Below are positions 15,968 through 23,504 of a stretch of 64,000 bases of DNA, piece by piece (position 1 is the stretch's first letter; the number at the start of each line of letters is the position of its first letter). This DNA is from Pullulanibacillus sp. KACC 23026. GTDB taxonomy: Bacteria > Bacillota > Bacilli > Bacillales > Sporolactobacillaceae. Below the pieces are notes generated by a model. It searched no databases and was not told the origin of the DNA. It was given only the letters and a program-made list of their open reading frames with translations. A program made the position numbers and the translations under genes. The DNA lies in the NCBI RefSeq assembly GCF_029094525.1, contig NZ_CP119107.1, positions 3,286,001 to 3,350,000 on the forward strand. The letters run 5' to 3'.

Positions 15968-16302
15968 CTCCATTTTTGAAATTCCAGAAAAGCCTTAAAT
16001 TCATCTTTGTCAACGCCACTGTCCATCGCTTCTTTGACAATTTTGATCCAGTCCGAATCAAGCTCGTCACTGGATGGAATAGCGTTATTTAAAATGGAAT
16101 CGCTTTGATCTTCATCAATTAAACTTGTGACACTGACATTTAATACCTCTGCCACTTTTTCAATAAATTGAATCGAGGGATTGCTTCTCAGATTTCTTTC
16201 AATTGTACTTAAATAAGACTTAGCAACGCCGGCACGCTCTGCTAACTCGGTGAGAGACAATCCTCTCGATTCTCTTAATTTCTTTATTCTATCTCCTACC
16301 AC
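15952..16302 (-). CDS. sinR: SinR master biofilm repressor
   Basis: About 116-aa DNA-binding protein. The N-terminal HTH (GDRIKKLRESRGLSLTELAE, then AGVAKSYLSTIERNLRSNPS and IQFIEKVAEVL) is nearly identical in pattern to B. subtilis SinR. The C-terminal multimerisation part has SDWIKIVKEAMDSGVDKDEF and ends FQKWRKSQD. The frame opens at 16344, but GTG 16302 has GAGGG 7 bases upstream and gives the B. subtilis N-terminus. It would repress the eps operon 2.4 kb away, and SinI, encoded convergently, would block it. Confidence 0.92.
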   Translation of the reverse strand: MVGDRIKKLRESRGLSLTELAERAGVAKSYLSTIERNLRSNPSIQFIEKVAEVLNVSVTSLIDEDQSDSILNNAIPSSDELDSDWIKIVKEAMDSGVDKDEFKAFLEFQKWRKSQD

Positions 16303-16450
16303 TTGAGTTCCCTCGCGTTCTCTTAATCGTGGGTCTGCTTTCACTTCTTCTCTTATTATTCCATTAATTGAAGAAAATAAAAAGAGACCATTTTACTAAA
16401 AATAATAACATTCTCCCAAAAAAAACCAACTTCCCATGACTTTTCAGTTA

Positions 16451-16526
16451 AAAGAACGGATTGGCATGTCGATTAAATTAGTTCTTCTAACTTATTATAA
16501 TAAAAAAGATTGCAAAAAAACAGAAC
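16451..16526. promoter_or_regulatory. GTTCT motifs upstream of sinR, possible autoregulation
   Basis: AAAGAAC (16451-16457) is a perfect reverse match to the SinR box GTTCTYT. GTTCTTC (16481-16487) and ACAGAAC (16520-16526) are partial matches. TATAAT lies on the minus strand at about 16496-16501, so these sites flank a plausible sinR promoter. The 16303-16594 stretch holds no convincing ORF. Confidence 0.35.
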
Positions 16527-16594
16527 AGGATGGCAATTTTTTTACAGATCTTGAACATTATAGGAGCAAATACCCATTTTGATGACAGATAAGG

Positions 16595-16636
16595 AAAAAC
16601 CACTCTTCTATAACTTCATAATAGAAAAAGTGGTTT
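16595..16636 (-). terminator. Terminator downstream of yneF
   Basis: Stem AAACCACT/AGTGGTTT extended by an inner TTCTAT/ATAGAA pairing, followed on the minus strand by TTTTTCC. It lies about 90 bases beyond the yneF stop. Confidence 0.7.
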
Positions 16637-16722
16637 ATGTCTAAAAGAATACATTTTATGTCATAAATAGGGGTAAAGACTTCCCCCCCTATCCCTTTAG
16701 AAAGTAAAGACTTCCTTTAAAC

Positions 16723-16938
16723 TTACTTCATTTGTTTTTGCATAGCTTTCATCATCTGATTGATCTTTTTCTGCGATGGATTTTGCCCCATTTGCATCAT
16801 CATGACGCGAAGCATATTTTCATTAATTGGCGGATTTTTCTTCAAGTAATCCATCATGTATTTACGTGCTATAAAGAATCCTAACACTACGCCAAGAATG
16901 ACGCCTACGATTCCAATTACAATATATAACCAAACCAT
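16723..16938 (-). CDS. yneF: YneF family small membrane protein (UPF0154)
   Basis: 71-aa protein with a single N-terminal membrane segment ([20 protein letters not shown]), then [20 protein letters not shown] and a Met/Gln/Lys-rich tail, the UPF0154 signature. Its function is unknown. AGGAGG is 13 bases before the ATG. In B. subtilis it lies between yneE (sirA) and ccdA, and the same order sirA-yneF is kept here. Confidence 0.9.
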   Translation of the reverse strand: MVWLYIVIGIVGVILGVVLGFFIARKYMMDYLKKNPPINENMLRVMMMQMGQNPSQKKINQMMKAMQKQMK

Positions 16939-17077
16939 GAGTATCTTCCATCCTCCTTTAATCCCACAACGATGCGCATAATCTTTGTAGTTATTATAAT
17001 AATCCTATCTAAGTTTACACTATCAATGAATGAAGTACAACTCTATTCAGAAGCGTCTTTTCACAAATCATGACTGC

Positions 17078-17536
17078 TTATTTTACTTTCTTAATCAAAT
17101 GCTTTTTCGTCGCGCGAAGCCAGCCGCTACGCTCTCCAGTGCGGTCGACTGCAAAAAAGTCAGGCTGAATGGAACGACATACTTCAAACAATAACGTCTC
17201 CGTCAATAAGCTTCCGCTGCTTTTTAAAGTTAATTGCCGTTCTTTAATCTCTAGACGTGAATGGCTTTCCTGATGGTTCGACTCTAGCATAATAACCTGC
17301 TCTCCAGCTAAACTGGTATAGCCGATCTGCTCCTTTAAACGGCGCTTTAGCAGACTTTCCATTCGAAAGACAGGAATAGTCTCGGTAATAAAGTCGATTT
17401 GTTTCTCAAGCTGACATCGCTCATTCGGATCGGTGGTATGAAACGCCTCTGAAAACAATTGAGCTAGCAAAGCTTCTTTTCCAGTATACGCCTCTCGGAC
17501 CTCTTCTTTTATAATAAAAATATCATAATGCCTCAT
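17078..17536 (-). CDS. sirA: SirA, sporulation inhibitor of replication
   Basis: 152-aa protein aligning by eye with B. subtilis SirA (YneE): MRHYDIFIIKEEVREAYTGK at the start, a middle ITETIPVF, and FFAVDRTGERSGWL near the end. SirA binds DnaA domain I during sporulation and blocks new replication rounds; it is under Spo0A control in B. subtilis. ATG 17536 is 7 bases after GGAGG; an ATG two codons upstream lies within that box. It stands between yneF and ynzC, as expected once tkt is missing. Confidence 0.82.
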   Translation of the reverse strand: MRHYDIFIIKEEVREAYTGKEALLAQLFSEAFHTTDPNERCQLEKQIDFITETIPVFRMESLLKRRLKEQIGYTSLAGEQVIMLESNHQESHSRLEIKERQLTLKSSGSLLTETLLFEVCRSIQPDFFAVDRTGERSGWLRATKKHLIKKVK

Positions 17537-17544
17537 AGCCATCC

Positions 17545-17926
17545 CTCCGACTCACAGTGTTTGTCCATATTATAGACAAGACCCTCTGAAAAAGCTGTCG
17601 AATGAGAAGAAGAAACACCTACTATATTTTGTCACACTGACACAGATTTTACCGATTCAGAATGTTCGCTTAGAATTTTGGTCGCGCGGTATGGGAGTGA
17701 GCTCCTTTACTAAAGCCGCAAACCACCTGCTGCTAGACTCAGGAGTTGTCCTTCTGATGCTTTCAAAAGATCATCTGATTTGCTTGCGATTCACCGACTT
17801 TCGCGAATCGGCACGAATACCTTCTGCCTATTAATTAGGCAATGGTTTCTGTAAAGGCTACTTTGAGCGAACTTTTGCGGCTAGCCTCCTGTTCAAATCA
17901 ACCGATTCTGTTCTCGGATATAGACT
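17545..17926. other. Gene-free stretch between sirA and ynzC
   Basis: About 380 bases with no ORF having a credible start. It contains a small inverted repeat (CGATTC/GAATCG near 17786-17811). B. subtilis has tkt in this interval. I see no recognisable remnant of it. Confidence 0.4.
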
Positions 17927-17957
17927 AAAAAAGACCCATCATGACAGGGTCTCTTTA
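17927..17957 (-). terminator. ynzC terminator
   Basis: Hairpin AAAGAGACCC/GGGTCTTTTTT on the minus strand, followed by T residues, about 75 bases beyond ynzC. Confidence 0.75.
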
Positions 17958-18029
17958 AGATCATTTACTTAATAGGGGCTCCCCCCATTTGAACAATCCT
18001 CAACAAGAGTAAGTCCAAACAAATCGATT

Positions 18030-18263
18030 CTAGTGCTTACTTCTCCGTTCCTTGGATTGCTTTAATTTGAGCGGTGTGACATCGTCCCCATTAGGATCAA
18101 CGACTTTGATGGTATGCAAATGATCTTTAAAACCCGAACGGAATGCTTCTAAATAGGCTTGACGCAAATGAGCCTGTTCTTTTTTCTCTGCAGGTGTCAA
18201 CCCTTCCGACTTTGATTTTCTTGATAGTTCTGATATACGGGCAAGCTTTTCTTTCTCTAGCAT
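18030..18263 (-). CDS. ynzC: YnzC (UPF0291, DUF896)
   Basis: 77-aa cytoplasmic protein of the DUF896 family: MLEKEKLARISELSRKSKSE, then GLTPAEKKEQAHLRQAYLEA and FRSGFKDHLHTIKVVDPNG. In B. subtilis it belongs to the SOS-inducible yneA-yneB-ynzC operon. AAGGAGAG lies 6 bases before the ATG. Here yneB is missing between yneA and ynzC, leaving a gap of about 190 bases. Confidence 0.92.
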   Translation of the reverse strand: MLEKEKLARISELSRKSKSEGLTPAEKKEQAHLRQAYLEAFRSGFKDHLHTIKVVDPNGDDVTPLKLKQSKERRSKH

Positions 18264-18454
18264 TATTACTCTCCTTTAAACAGTAGGCTGCTTCCATAAA
18301 CTTTATTGCTTCTTAACACACGAAAAATAGCAAGAAGCTTTTAGAAAAAAGCCATGACGTTTGACTCCTAACTACACCGACGGCAGCCATTTAGTTTCAA
18401 AAATGAATGACATAAGCTTAACGTATTAAAAAGAGATGTTCAAGTCCTCTGCTT

Positions 18455-18802
18455 TTAGTGAGGCACCCCTGCACCCGCAATCTGATTTGCAGTGCCACCG
18501 GGTTCATTCTGATCGGTTGGAATCAGCAGGGTTTGTCCAGCTTTAATTTGATCACGATTATGTAATTGATTGTTCGTTTCCACCCATGACATAAATTGTG
18601 CGGCAGACATTTTCCCTTTATATTTCTCGCTTAATGACCAAAGCGTATCACCACGTTGGACCTTTATTGATGCGGAATGACTGGCATCTGATTGTTTCAA
18701 ATCGTGCACTGTAAAAGCAATACACGCTACAATTAAACCGATAAAAACTATATATAAGACCGAATAAGAATGTGATTTGGATAGTGATGGTGAGTGTTCC
18801 AT
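18455..18802 (-). CDS. yneA: YneA, SOS-induced cell division suppressor
   Basis: 115-aa membrane-anchored protein with one N-terminal segment (YIVFIGLIVACIAFTV) and an extracellular LysM domain (VQRGDTLWSLSEKYKGK, then IKAGQTLLIP). In B. subtilis YneA halts division during the SOS response. It is divergent from lexA with three LexA-box-like sites between them. Its promoter is TTGACA-17-TATTAT. The C-terminal tail after LysM is short and Gly/Pro-rich. Confidence 0.9.
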   Translation of the reverse strand: MEHSPSLSKSHSYSVLYIVFIGLIVACIAFTVHDLKQSDASHSASIKVQRGDTLWSLSEKYKGKMSAAQFMSWVETNNQLHNRDQIKAGQTLLIPTDQNEPGGTANQIAGAGVPH

Positions 18803-18819
18803 TTAAAATCCCCCTGCAA

Positions 18820-18833
18820 CGAATGTATGTTCG
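18820..18833. promoter_or_regulatory. LexA operator proximal to yneA
   Basis: CGAATGTATGTTCG matches the Bacillus SOS box CGAACNNNNGTTCG with one mismatch. It lies between the yneA -10 box and its start codon. Confidence 0.75.
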
Positions 18834-18839
18834 CTTTAT

Positions 18840-18868
18840 ATAATAATAGGAATACACGTTCGTGTCAA
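18840..18868 (-). promoter_or_regulatory. yneA promoter
   Basis: TTGACA (18863-18868) and TATTAT (18840-18845) on the minus strand, spacer 17 bases. Confidence 0.75.
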
Positions 18869-18878
18869 GCGTTCTTTT

Positions 18879-18892
18879 CGAACGAATGTTTG
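18879..18892. promoter_or_regulatory. LexA operator, central
   Basis: CGAACGAATGTTTG fits the consensus CGAACRNRYGTTYG fully. It overlaps the first bases of the lexA -35 box and lies just upstream of the yneA -35 box, so it could repress both genes. Confidence 0.85.
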
Positions 18893-18918
18893 CACCTTAT
18901 ATGGGAGCATGCTATACT
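18890..18918 (+). promoter_or_regulatory. lexA promoter
   Basis: TTGCAC (18890-18895), 17-base spacer, TATACT (18913-18918). Confidence 0.75.
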
Positions 18919-18926
18919 TTTAATAG

Positions 18927-18940
18927 AGAACGAATGTTTG
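18927..18940. promoter_or_regulatory. LexA operator proximal to lexA
   Basis: AGAACGAATGTTTG, one mismatch to the SOS box, just downstream of the lexA -10 box; fits autoregulation. Confidence 0.75.
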
Positions 18941-18969
18941 GGGAACGAGGAGCTTAGGAGGGACATGGG

Positions 18970-19590
18970 ATGGAATTATCAAAACGGCAACAAGCGATCG
19001 TTGATTTTATTCGAAGCGAAGTAGATAAAAAGGGCTACCCACCATCAGTACGAGAAATTGGAGATGCCGTCGGCTTAGCTTCTAGTTCAACCGTACACGG
19101 CCATTTATCGCGATTAGAGAAAAAGGGAATCATTCGGCGCGATCCAACTAAGCCTCGCGCTATTGAATTAATACAGCCCGGGCAAGACTTACCGCGTACA
19201 CAAGGGGAAGACAGTCTGATGCTGCCGATTGTTGGACGAGTGACAGCTGGTGAGCCGATTACAGCTATTGAAAATGTTGAAGATTACTATCCTGTTCCTG
19301 TCAACATGGTAGGTCATGAAGAGGCTTTTATTCTAAATGTGGTTGGGGAAAGTATGATTAATGCCGGCATTCTTGATGGAGATAAGGTGGTCGTGAGGCA
19401 GCAGAATACCGCAAATAACGGCGATATTATTGTTGCGATGACCGAAGAGGATGAAGCCACCGTTAAACGTTTTTTCAAAGAAAAAGACCATATTCGTCTT
19501 CAACCCGAGAATCCTTTTATGGCACCTATTCTTGTACCAACCTGTACGATTCTAGGAAAAGTAGTCGGTGTTATCCGAGAGATTCATTAA
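18970..19590 (+). CDS. lexA: LexA SOS repressor
   Basis: 206-aa protease-like repressor, the standard length. The N-terminal winged HTH has [20 protein letters not shown]. The cleavage site is Ala93-Gly94 in GRVTAGEP. The catalytic dyad is Ser128 (VVGESM) and Lys166 (ATVKRF). On DNA damage RecA filaments trigger self-cleavage, releasing lexA, yneA and recA. The ATG has TAGGAGGG 5-6 bases upstream. It is followed by a 308-bp inverted-repeat element that supplies its terminator. Confidence 0.97.
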   Translation: MELSKRQQAIVDFIRSEVDKKGYPPSVREIGDAVGLASSSTVHGHLSRLEKKGIIRRDPTKPRAIELIQPGQDLPRTQGEDSLMLPIVGRVTAGEPITAIENVEDYYPVPVNMVGHEEAFILNVVGESMINAGILDGDKVVVRQQNTANNGDIIVAMTEEDEATVKRFFKEKDHIRLQPENPFMAPILVPTCTILGKVVGVIREIH

Positions 19591-19593
19591 ATG

Positions 19594-19901
19594 TAAGAGG
19601 CTGGGACAAAACTAAATTAGCTGACTTAAACTCTGAACACTAAATGTTTATACGTACAGAAGCAAATAGAAGGCGTAGTCAAAATACGGAGACCCCTGCG
19701 GGAACAGCACGTGTCCGAAGACCCCGCAAGCAAGCGTTTTTCTTGCTGAGGAGGCTTGGGCCGTGCCCGAGGAAAGCGACGTATTTTGACGAGCGTTTCA
19801 TAATTGACTTAACTTATAAATGAAAAACCGAACCCATCACGTTAATCTGTGAATAAGTTCGGTTTTTTCTATTCGTAAACTACGCCTGTCCCAGCCTCTT
19901 A
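19594..19901. repeat. 308-bp MITE-like element with perfect 15-bp terminal inverted repeats
   Basis: The termini are TAAGAGGCTGGGACA (19594-19608) and its exact reverse complement (19887-19901). Inside lies a GC-rich block at about 19687-19793 (motifs GGAGACCCCTGCGGGA, GACCCCGCA, GAGGAGGCTTGGG, GAGGAAAGCGACG) resembling an intergenic repeat I recall as common in Bacillaceae. A terminator hairpin sits at the right end. No coding capacity is seen. No target-site duplication was identified by eye. Confidence 0.65.
19823..19868 (+). terminator. Terminator downstream of lexA, inside the repeat element
   Basis: Stem AAAAACCGAAC/GTTCGGTTTTT with a further CAC/GTG pairing, followed by TTTTTT on the plus strand. 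Confidence 0.8.
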
Positions 19902-20179
19902 GTGGTTCAATCATTCCTCTTTAAGTTTTTGTCGGAGTATTAAACGTTCAAGATATTTCTCCTTTATATAAGAGGCACGATCTTTTAAACCCTCTCAATC
20001 TCCCTCTCCCAACTTTAGCGTTTCCTCAAAAATCGACATATGAAACTATCTCCACTCATACAAGTGCCTCTGCTGACTACTGACAAACTCATTAGATCTA
20101 TGGGCCCCCTTTTAGTTGTTAAGTATTTGGTTCTAATAAACCATTAAAATTGGCGCATGCCATGAGGGAATTTTACTAT

Positions 20180-20206
20180 ACAAGGGAATAGAAAACGGCA
20201 TACCTT
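20180..20206 (+). promoter_or_regulatory. Candidate sigma-K promoter for the DUF4183 pair
   Basis: AC, 17 bases, then CATACCTT fits the sigma-K pattern AC-N16/17-CATANNNT. The motif carries little information, so this is tentative. The gap 19902-20275 holds no other ORF I trust. Confidence 0.3.
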
Positions 20207-20275
20207 ATCGAAGAAAGGAGAAGGTGTATGTGATTTTACATCGGAATAAGTTTAAATGGATGGGTGGTGAAATAA

Positions 20276-20779
20276 ATGGAGAATCATGAAAAGGATTTAC
20301 AAAAGGCAATAAAAAAATTACAGAATACTAGAGAGGGCAACAAATTAAACGACACCCGAGAGATCCAAGATGGAATTAGCTATGTAATAAAAGATTCGAA
20401 ATATCAAAAAACCATTGAAGTCGATCATTCATTTAATAATATTTACATCTCATTTAATAATAATTTCTATTGCTGCAAAGAACCCCCGCCTATTCCCACT
20501 ATCATGTTGACTTCACAAAAATATTTTTCGAAAGTTTCTAATGGAACAATTTTAGGATCGGACTTAATAATTTCTGTAAATTCGTTTGTAGATGATGATG
20601 GAACGCCCATTGAGGCGTTTCCTAAGTTATATCAATACTTCAATTTGTATATAAACGGAGTCATTCAACAAAACGGCGTTGGTTCTGTTGATCCTTTCCA
20701 ACTCACTATTAAAAACGGCTCCATTCTAGATAAGGATGATCCGATTTCATTGGAATTTGTTATGACTAATACTTTATGA
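20276..20779 (+). CDS. DUF4183-domain protein with N-terminal extension
   Basis: 167-aa protein. Residues 1-70 are charged and then Asn/Tyr-rich (HSFNNIYISFNNNFYCCKEP). Residues ~75-167 form a DUF4183 domain (FSKVSNGTILGSDLIISVNS, NLYINGVIQQNGV, ITIKN-like LTIKNGS, and PISLEFV). DUF4183 proteins occur in spore formers, often beside or fused to collagen-like surface proteins, so a spore-surface role is inferred, not shown. There is no signal peptide. It is followed after 15 bases by a second DUF4183 gene. Codon use looks like that of the neighbours. Confidence 0.75.
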   Translation: MENHEKDLQKAIKKLQNTREGNKLNDTREIQDGISYVIKDSKYQKTIEVDHSFNNIYISFNNNFYCCKEPPPIPTIMLTSQKYFSKVSNGTILGSDLIISVNSFVDDDGTPIEAFPKLYQYFNLYINGVIQQNGVGSVDPFQLTIKNGSILDKDDPISLEFVMTNTL

Positions 20780-20794
20780 AAGGAGGTGATAACC

Positions 20795-21088
20795 ATGGCA
20801 GCTTCGCTTATTCCCCCTAACCTAAAATCATATAAATACTATGCTCCTGCTAGTGCTGGGACTGTTACAGGTTCTGATCTAGTCATTGCAGCCACTGCAT
20901 TTGTAGATGACAGCGGCGCTTCGATCACTGCCTTCAACACAAGCTTTGCAAATCTTACACTTTTTATTAACGGACAACCGCAAGAAAACGGTGTATCCGC
21001 TGTTACATCATCAGACTTAACAATTACTGATGGTGCTACTTTGGATCCAGGCGACCCAATTGTCCTCAATCTCGTCTACAACTTCTAA
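20795..21088 (+). CDS. Single-domain DUF4183 protein
   Basis: 97-aa protein that is almost entirely one DUF4183 domain: YAPASAGTVTGSDLVIAATA, FVDDSGASITAFN, TLFINGQPQENGVSA, and DPIVLNLVYNF. It aligns with the C-terminal half of its upstream neighbour, so the pair arose by duplication. A strong AAAGGAGGTG ends 6 bases before ATG 20795; the GTG at 20786 lies inside that box. It is beta-rich, with no Cys and no signal peptide. A self-assembling spore-surface role is a guess from the family. Confidence 0.8.
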   Translation: MAASLIPPNLKSYKYYAPASAGTVTGSDLVIAATAFVDDSGASITAFNTSFANLTLFINGQPQENGVSAVTSSDLTITDGATLDPGDPIVLNLVYNF

Positions 21089-21251
21089 TTATTTTAAAGC
21101 GCAAACGCATCCTTAATTAGCCATGATGGCCACTAGAAATTCACCGAGAAAGTTCCAAAAATAGATAAGCCATTTGCTCTGTGATGCCTTGTTTGTAACT
21201 TTCCTTACTGTCACCGTCTGAGGATCTCGATAAAGTTAAAAATCGTGTAGG

Positions 21252-21278
21252 AGGGAGCGACTGGCTCCCTTTCTCTCT
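21252..21278 (+). terminator. Weak terminator after the DUF4183 pair
   Basis: Stem AGGGAGC/GCTCCCT, 5-base loop, then TTCTCTCTC. The rest of 21089-21499 holds no ORF I can support. Confidence 0.45.
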
Positions 21279-21499
21279 CACCATACATACGGATCGGAAT
21301 TAAATAAGAGCCACTACAAAGTGATTCAGTCTTTCGTTTCCATGGAGGATCATCGCTGATTTCTCTTTATTCCCCTCTAGAAAAAAATGGTAAGTAAAGG
21401 GAGCTAGGAGAAAATTTGAATCCTATCCTGGCATTTTTTAGGGTGCTGTTTCGTGGGTGCTCCTGCTTCATTACAAAAAAATAATTTCCACCCACAAAA

Positions 21500-21532
21500 G
21501 AAAATCCCCTTAACACCAATGGTATCAAGGGG
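21500..21532 (-). terminator. glnA terminator
   Basis: On the minus strand CCCCTTGATACC pairs with GGTGTTAAGGGG and is followed by ATTTTCTTTT, just after the glnA stop. Confidence 0.75.
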
Positions 21533-21540
21533 TCCTGCTA

Positions 21541-22875
21541 TTAATACAAGCTCATGTACTGCTCGCGCTCCCAAGGATGGACTTGAGTGCGGAACATATC
21601 CCACTCAATTTCCTTAGCTTCAACGAAATGGCTAAGGGCGTGAGACCCGAGTGCTTTGGTGATCACTTCGTCAGCTGTCATGACTTCGAGCGCTTCTTTC
21701 AAAGTGCTTGGAAGGTCATTAATCCCAGCTGCTTCACGCTCTGCTTTATCCATTACATAGATATTGCGGTCCGTTGGTGCTGGCGGAGTAAGCTTGCGTC
21801 TCACACCATCAAGGCCGGCAGCAAGCAAGACCGCCATTGCAAGATATGGATTCGTTGATGGATCCACACTGCGCACTTCAATACGAGTGCTTAAGCCGCG
21901 TTTAGCTGGAACACGAATAAGCGGTGAACGGTTGCGTAGTGACCAAGCCACATAACAAGGTGCTTCATATCCAGGGACAAGACGCTTATAAGAGTTAACC
22001 GTCGGGTTCGTAACAGCTGTAAACGCTCGAGCATGCTCAAGGATCCCCGCAATAAAGTAGTGGGCGGTTTCACTCAACCCTTTTTCAGTAGATGGATCGT
22101 AGAACGCATTGTCATTCCCTTTAAATAAGGACATGTTCGCATGCATACCAGAACCGTTGACACCAAACAATGGTTTTGGCATAAACGTTGCATGAAGACC
22201 ATGTTGACGCGCAATTGTTTTAACGGCAAGCTTAAAGGTTTGGACATTATCGCAAGTTGCGACAGCATCGGCATATTTGAAGTCAATTTCATGCTGACCA
22301 GGTGCTACCTCATGGTGAGAGGCTTCTACTTCAAAGCCCATATCTTCAAGTTCAAGAACGATATCTTTACGGCAGTTTTCACCAAGGTCAGTTGGTGAAA
22401 GATCGAAATAACCGCCCTTATCGTTTAATTCAAGAGTCGGTTCACCCTTTTCATCCATTTTGAATAAGAAAAACTCAGGCTCTGGTCCAATGTTAAAAGC
22501 AGTGAATCCAAGTGCTTTCATCTCTTCTAATTGGCGTTTCAAAATTTGGCGAGGGTCCCCTTCAAATGGTGTACCATCTGGGTTATAAATATCACAAATT
22601 AAACGGGCTACTTTTCCTTTACCACCAGTCCACGGGAATACGACCCATGTATCAAAATCTGGATACAAGTACATATCCGATTCTTCAATTCGTACAAATC
22701 CTTCAATAGAAGAGCCATCAAACATACATTCATTAGAAAGTGCTTTTGGCAGTTCGTCTACTGGAATTTCAACGTTTTTAATAATTCCTAATAAATCAGT
22801 GAATTGTAAGCGAATAAACTTAACGCCTTCTTCTTCTGCCATACGAAGAATATCGTCTTTTGAAAATTTTCCCAT
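21541..22875 (-). CDS. glnA: Glutamine synthetase type I-alpha
   Basis: 444-aa GS, identical in length to B. subtilis GlnA. It makes glutamine from glutamate, ammonia and ATP. Arg62 (FVRIEESD) and Glu304 (VPGYEAP), which set feedback inhibition in Bacillus GS, are both at the expected positions. Active-site motifs include FDGSSIEGF near 52, GPEPEFFLF near 130, [14 protein letters not shown] near 186 and [10 protein letters not shown] near 240. The C-terminal tail [15 protein letters not shown] is the type that contacts GlnR. It is the second gene of the glnRA operon, 54 bases after glnR, with AGGAGG 12 bases before the ATG. Confidence 0.97.
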   Translation of the reverse strand: MGKFSKDDILRMAEEEGVKFIRLQFTDLLGIIKNVEIPVDELPKALSNECMFDGSSIEGFVRIEESDMYLYPDFDTWVVFPWTGGKGKVARLICDIYNPDGTPFEGDPRQILKRQLEEMKALGFTAFNIGPEPEFFLFKMDEKGEPTLELNDKGGYFDLSPTDLGENCRKDIVLELEDMGFEVEASHHEVAPGQHEIDFKYADAVATCDNVQTFKLAVKTIARQHGLHATFMPKPLFGVNGSGMHANMSLFKGNDNAFYDPSTEKGLSETAHYFIAGILEHARAFTAVTNPTVNSYKRLVPGYEAPCYVAWSLRNRSPLIRVPAKRGLSTRIEVRSVDPSTNPYLAMAVLLAAGLDGVRRKLTPPAPTDRNIYVMDKAEREAAGINDLPSTLKEALEVMTADEVITKALGSHALSHFVEAKEIEWDMFRTQVHPWEREQYMSLY

Positions 22876-22929
22876 AAGCGTGGCCAGCCTCCTAAATTTT
22901 ATTTATCTTAACACAGGAGTTCCCTCACA

Positions 22930-23325
22930 TTAATGAAAAAAACGTGAAAGTTCTCCTTGTATTAATGATGTCTTTCCTTGTTTACCTGCAATTAAGAGCT
23001 CTTGCTTCAACATTTTCATCAATGCTTCATCCGATAGATCTTTTTCTTCTTGCTTGGGAGGCAGTGTAGAAATGGCAGCTGGCGCCTTATTATCAAAGAC
23101 ATGCTTAATTCCAGCAAGGTTGACGCCTTTTTCAAGAAGTGATTTGATTTCAAGCAAACGATCGACATCATTAAAAGAATACATTCGTCTATTCCCTTCC
23201 GTGCGTTGGGGGGAAACGAGATGATTTTCCTCATAGTAGCGAATCTGTCTTGCCGTTAACCCCGTCAATTCTCTCACAATACTCATAGGAAACAAAGCCA
23301 TGTTTCGACGCAGTTGGTCATCCAT
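22930..23325 (-). CDS. glnR: GlnR nitrogen repressor (MerR family)
   Basis: 131-aa MerR-family repressor. The HTH part is FPMSIVRELTGLTARQIRYY, followed by EGNRRMYSFNDVDRLLEIK. The C-terminal tail KTSLIQGELSRFFH is the regulatory region by which feedback-inhibited GS controls GlnR. It represses its own operon in nitrogen excess. AAGGAGG lies 7 bases before ATG 23325; an earlier start at 23331 is too close to that box. Two GlnR operators overlap its promoter. Confidence 0.95.
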   Translation of the reverse strand: MDDQLRRNMALFPMSIVRELTGLTARQIRYYEENHLVSPQRTEGNRRMYSFNDVDRLLEIKSLLEKGVNLAGIKHVFDNKAPAAISTLPPKQEEKDLSDEALMKMLKQELLIAGKQGKTSLIQGELSRFFH

Positions 23326-23366
23326 TCCCATACCTCCTTCCTAAAATAATAGATATACTTAATTAT

Positions 23367-23416
23367 ATTTTACTTTTTGTCAAAGGTTATGTCAACAGAT
23401 GTTACCTTTTCTAACA
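23367..23416 (-). promoter_or_regulatory. glnRA promoter with two GlnR operators
   Basis: Site 1 (23400-23416) TGTTA-GAAAAGG-TAACA on the minus strand is a perfect TGTNAN7TNACA. Site 2 (23378-23394) TGACA-TAACCTT-TGACA has one mismatch. The promoter is TTGACA (23390-23395), 17 bases, TAAAAT (23367-23372). Site 2 covers the -35 box, so GlnR would block RNA polymerase. This matches the glnRA layout known in B. subtilis. Confidence 0.85.
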
Positions 23417-23504
23417 AAAATAGTTTGTTATTTTTTGAATTTTATTAACTGCAACGTTTCCCTACGATTCTATCAAAAGGGTTCGTTAAGTGTCTCTCTG
23501 CCAT

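Noticed and set aside
16672-16720. Direct repeat TAAAGACTTCC next to yneF
   Set aside because: Two short copies 30 bases apart with no further context; could be chance.
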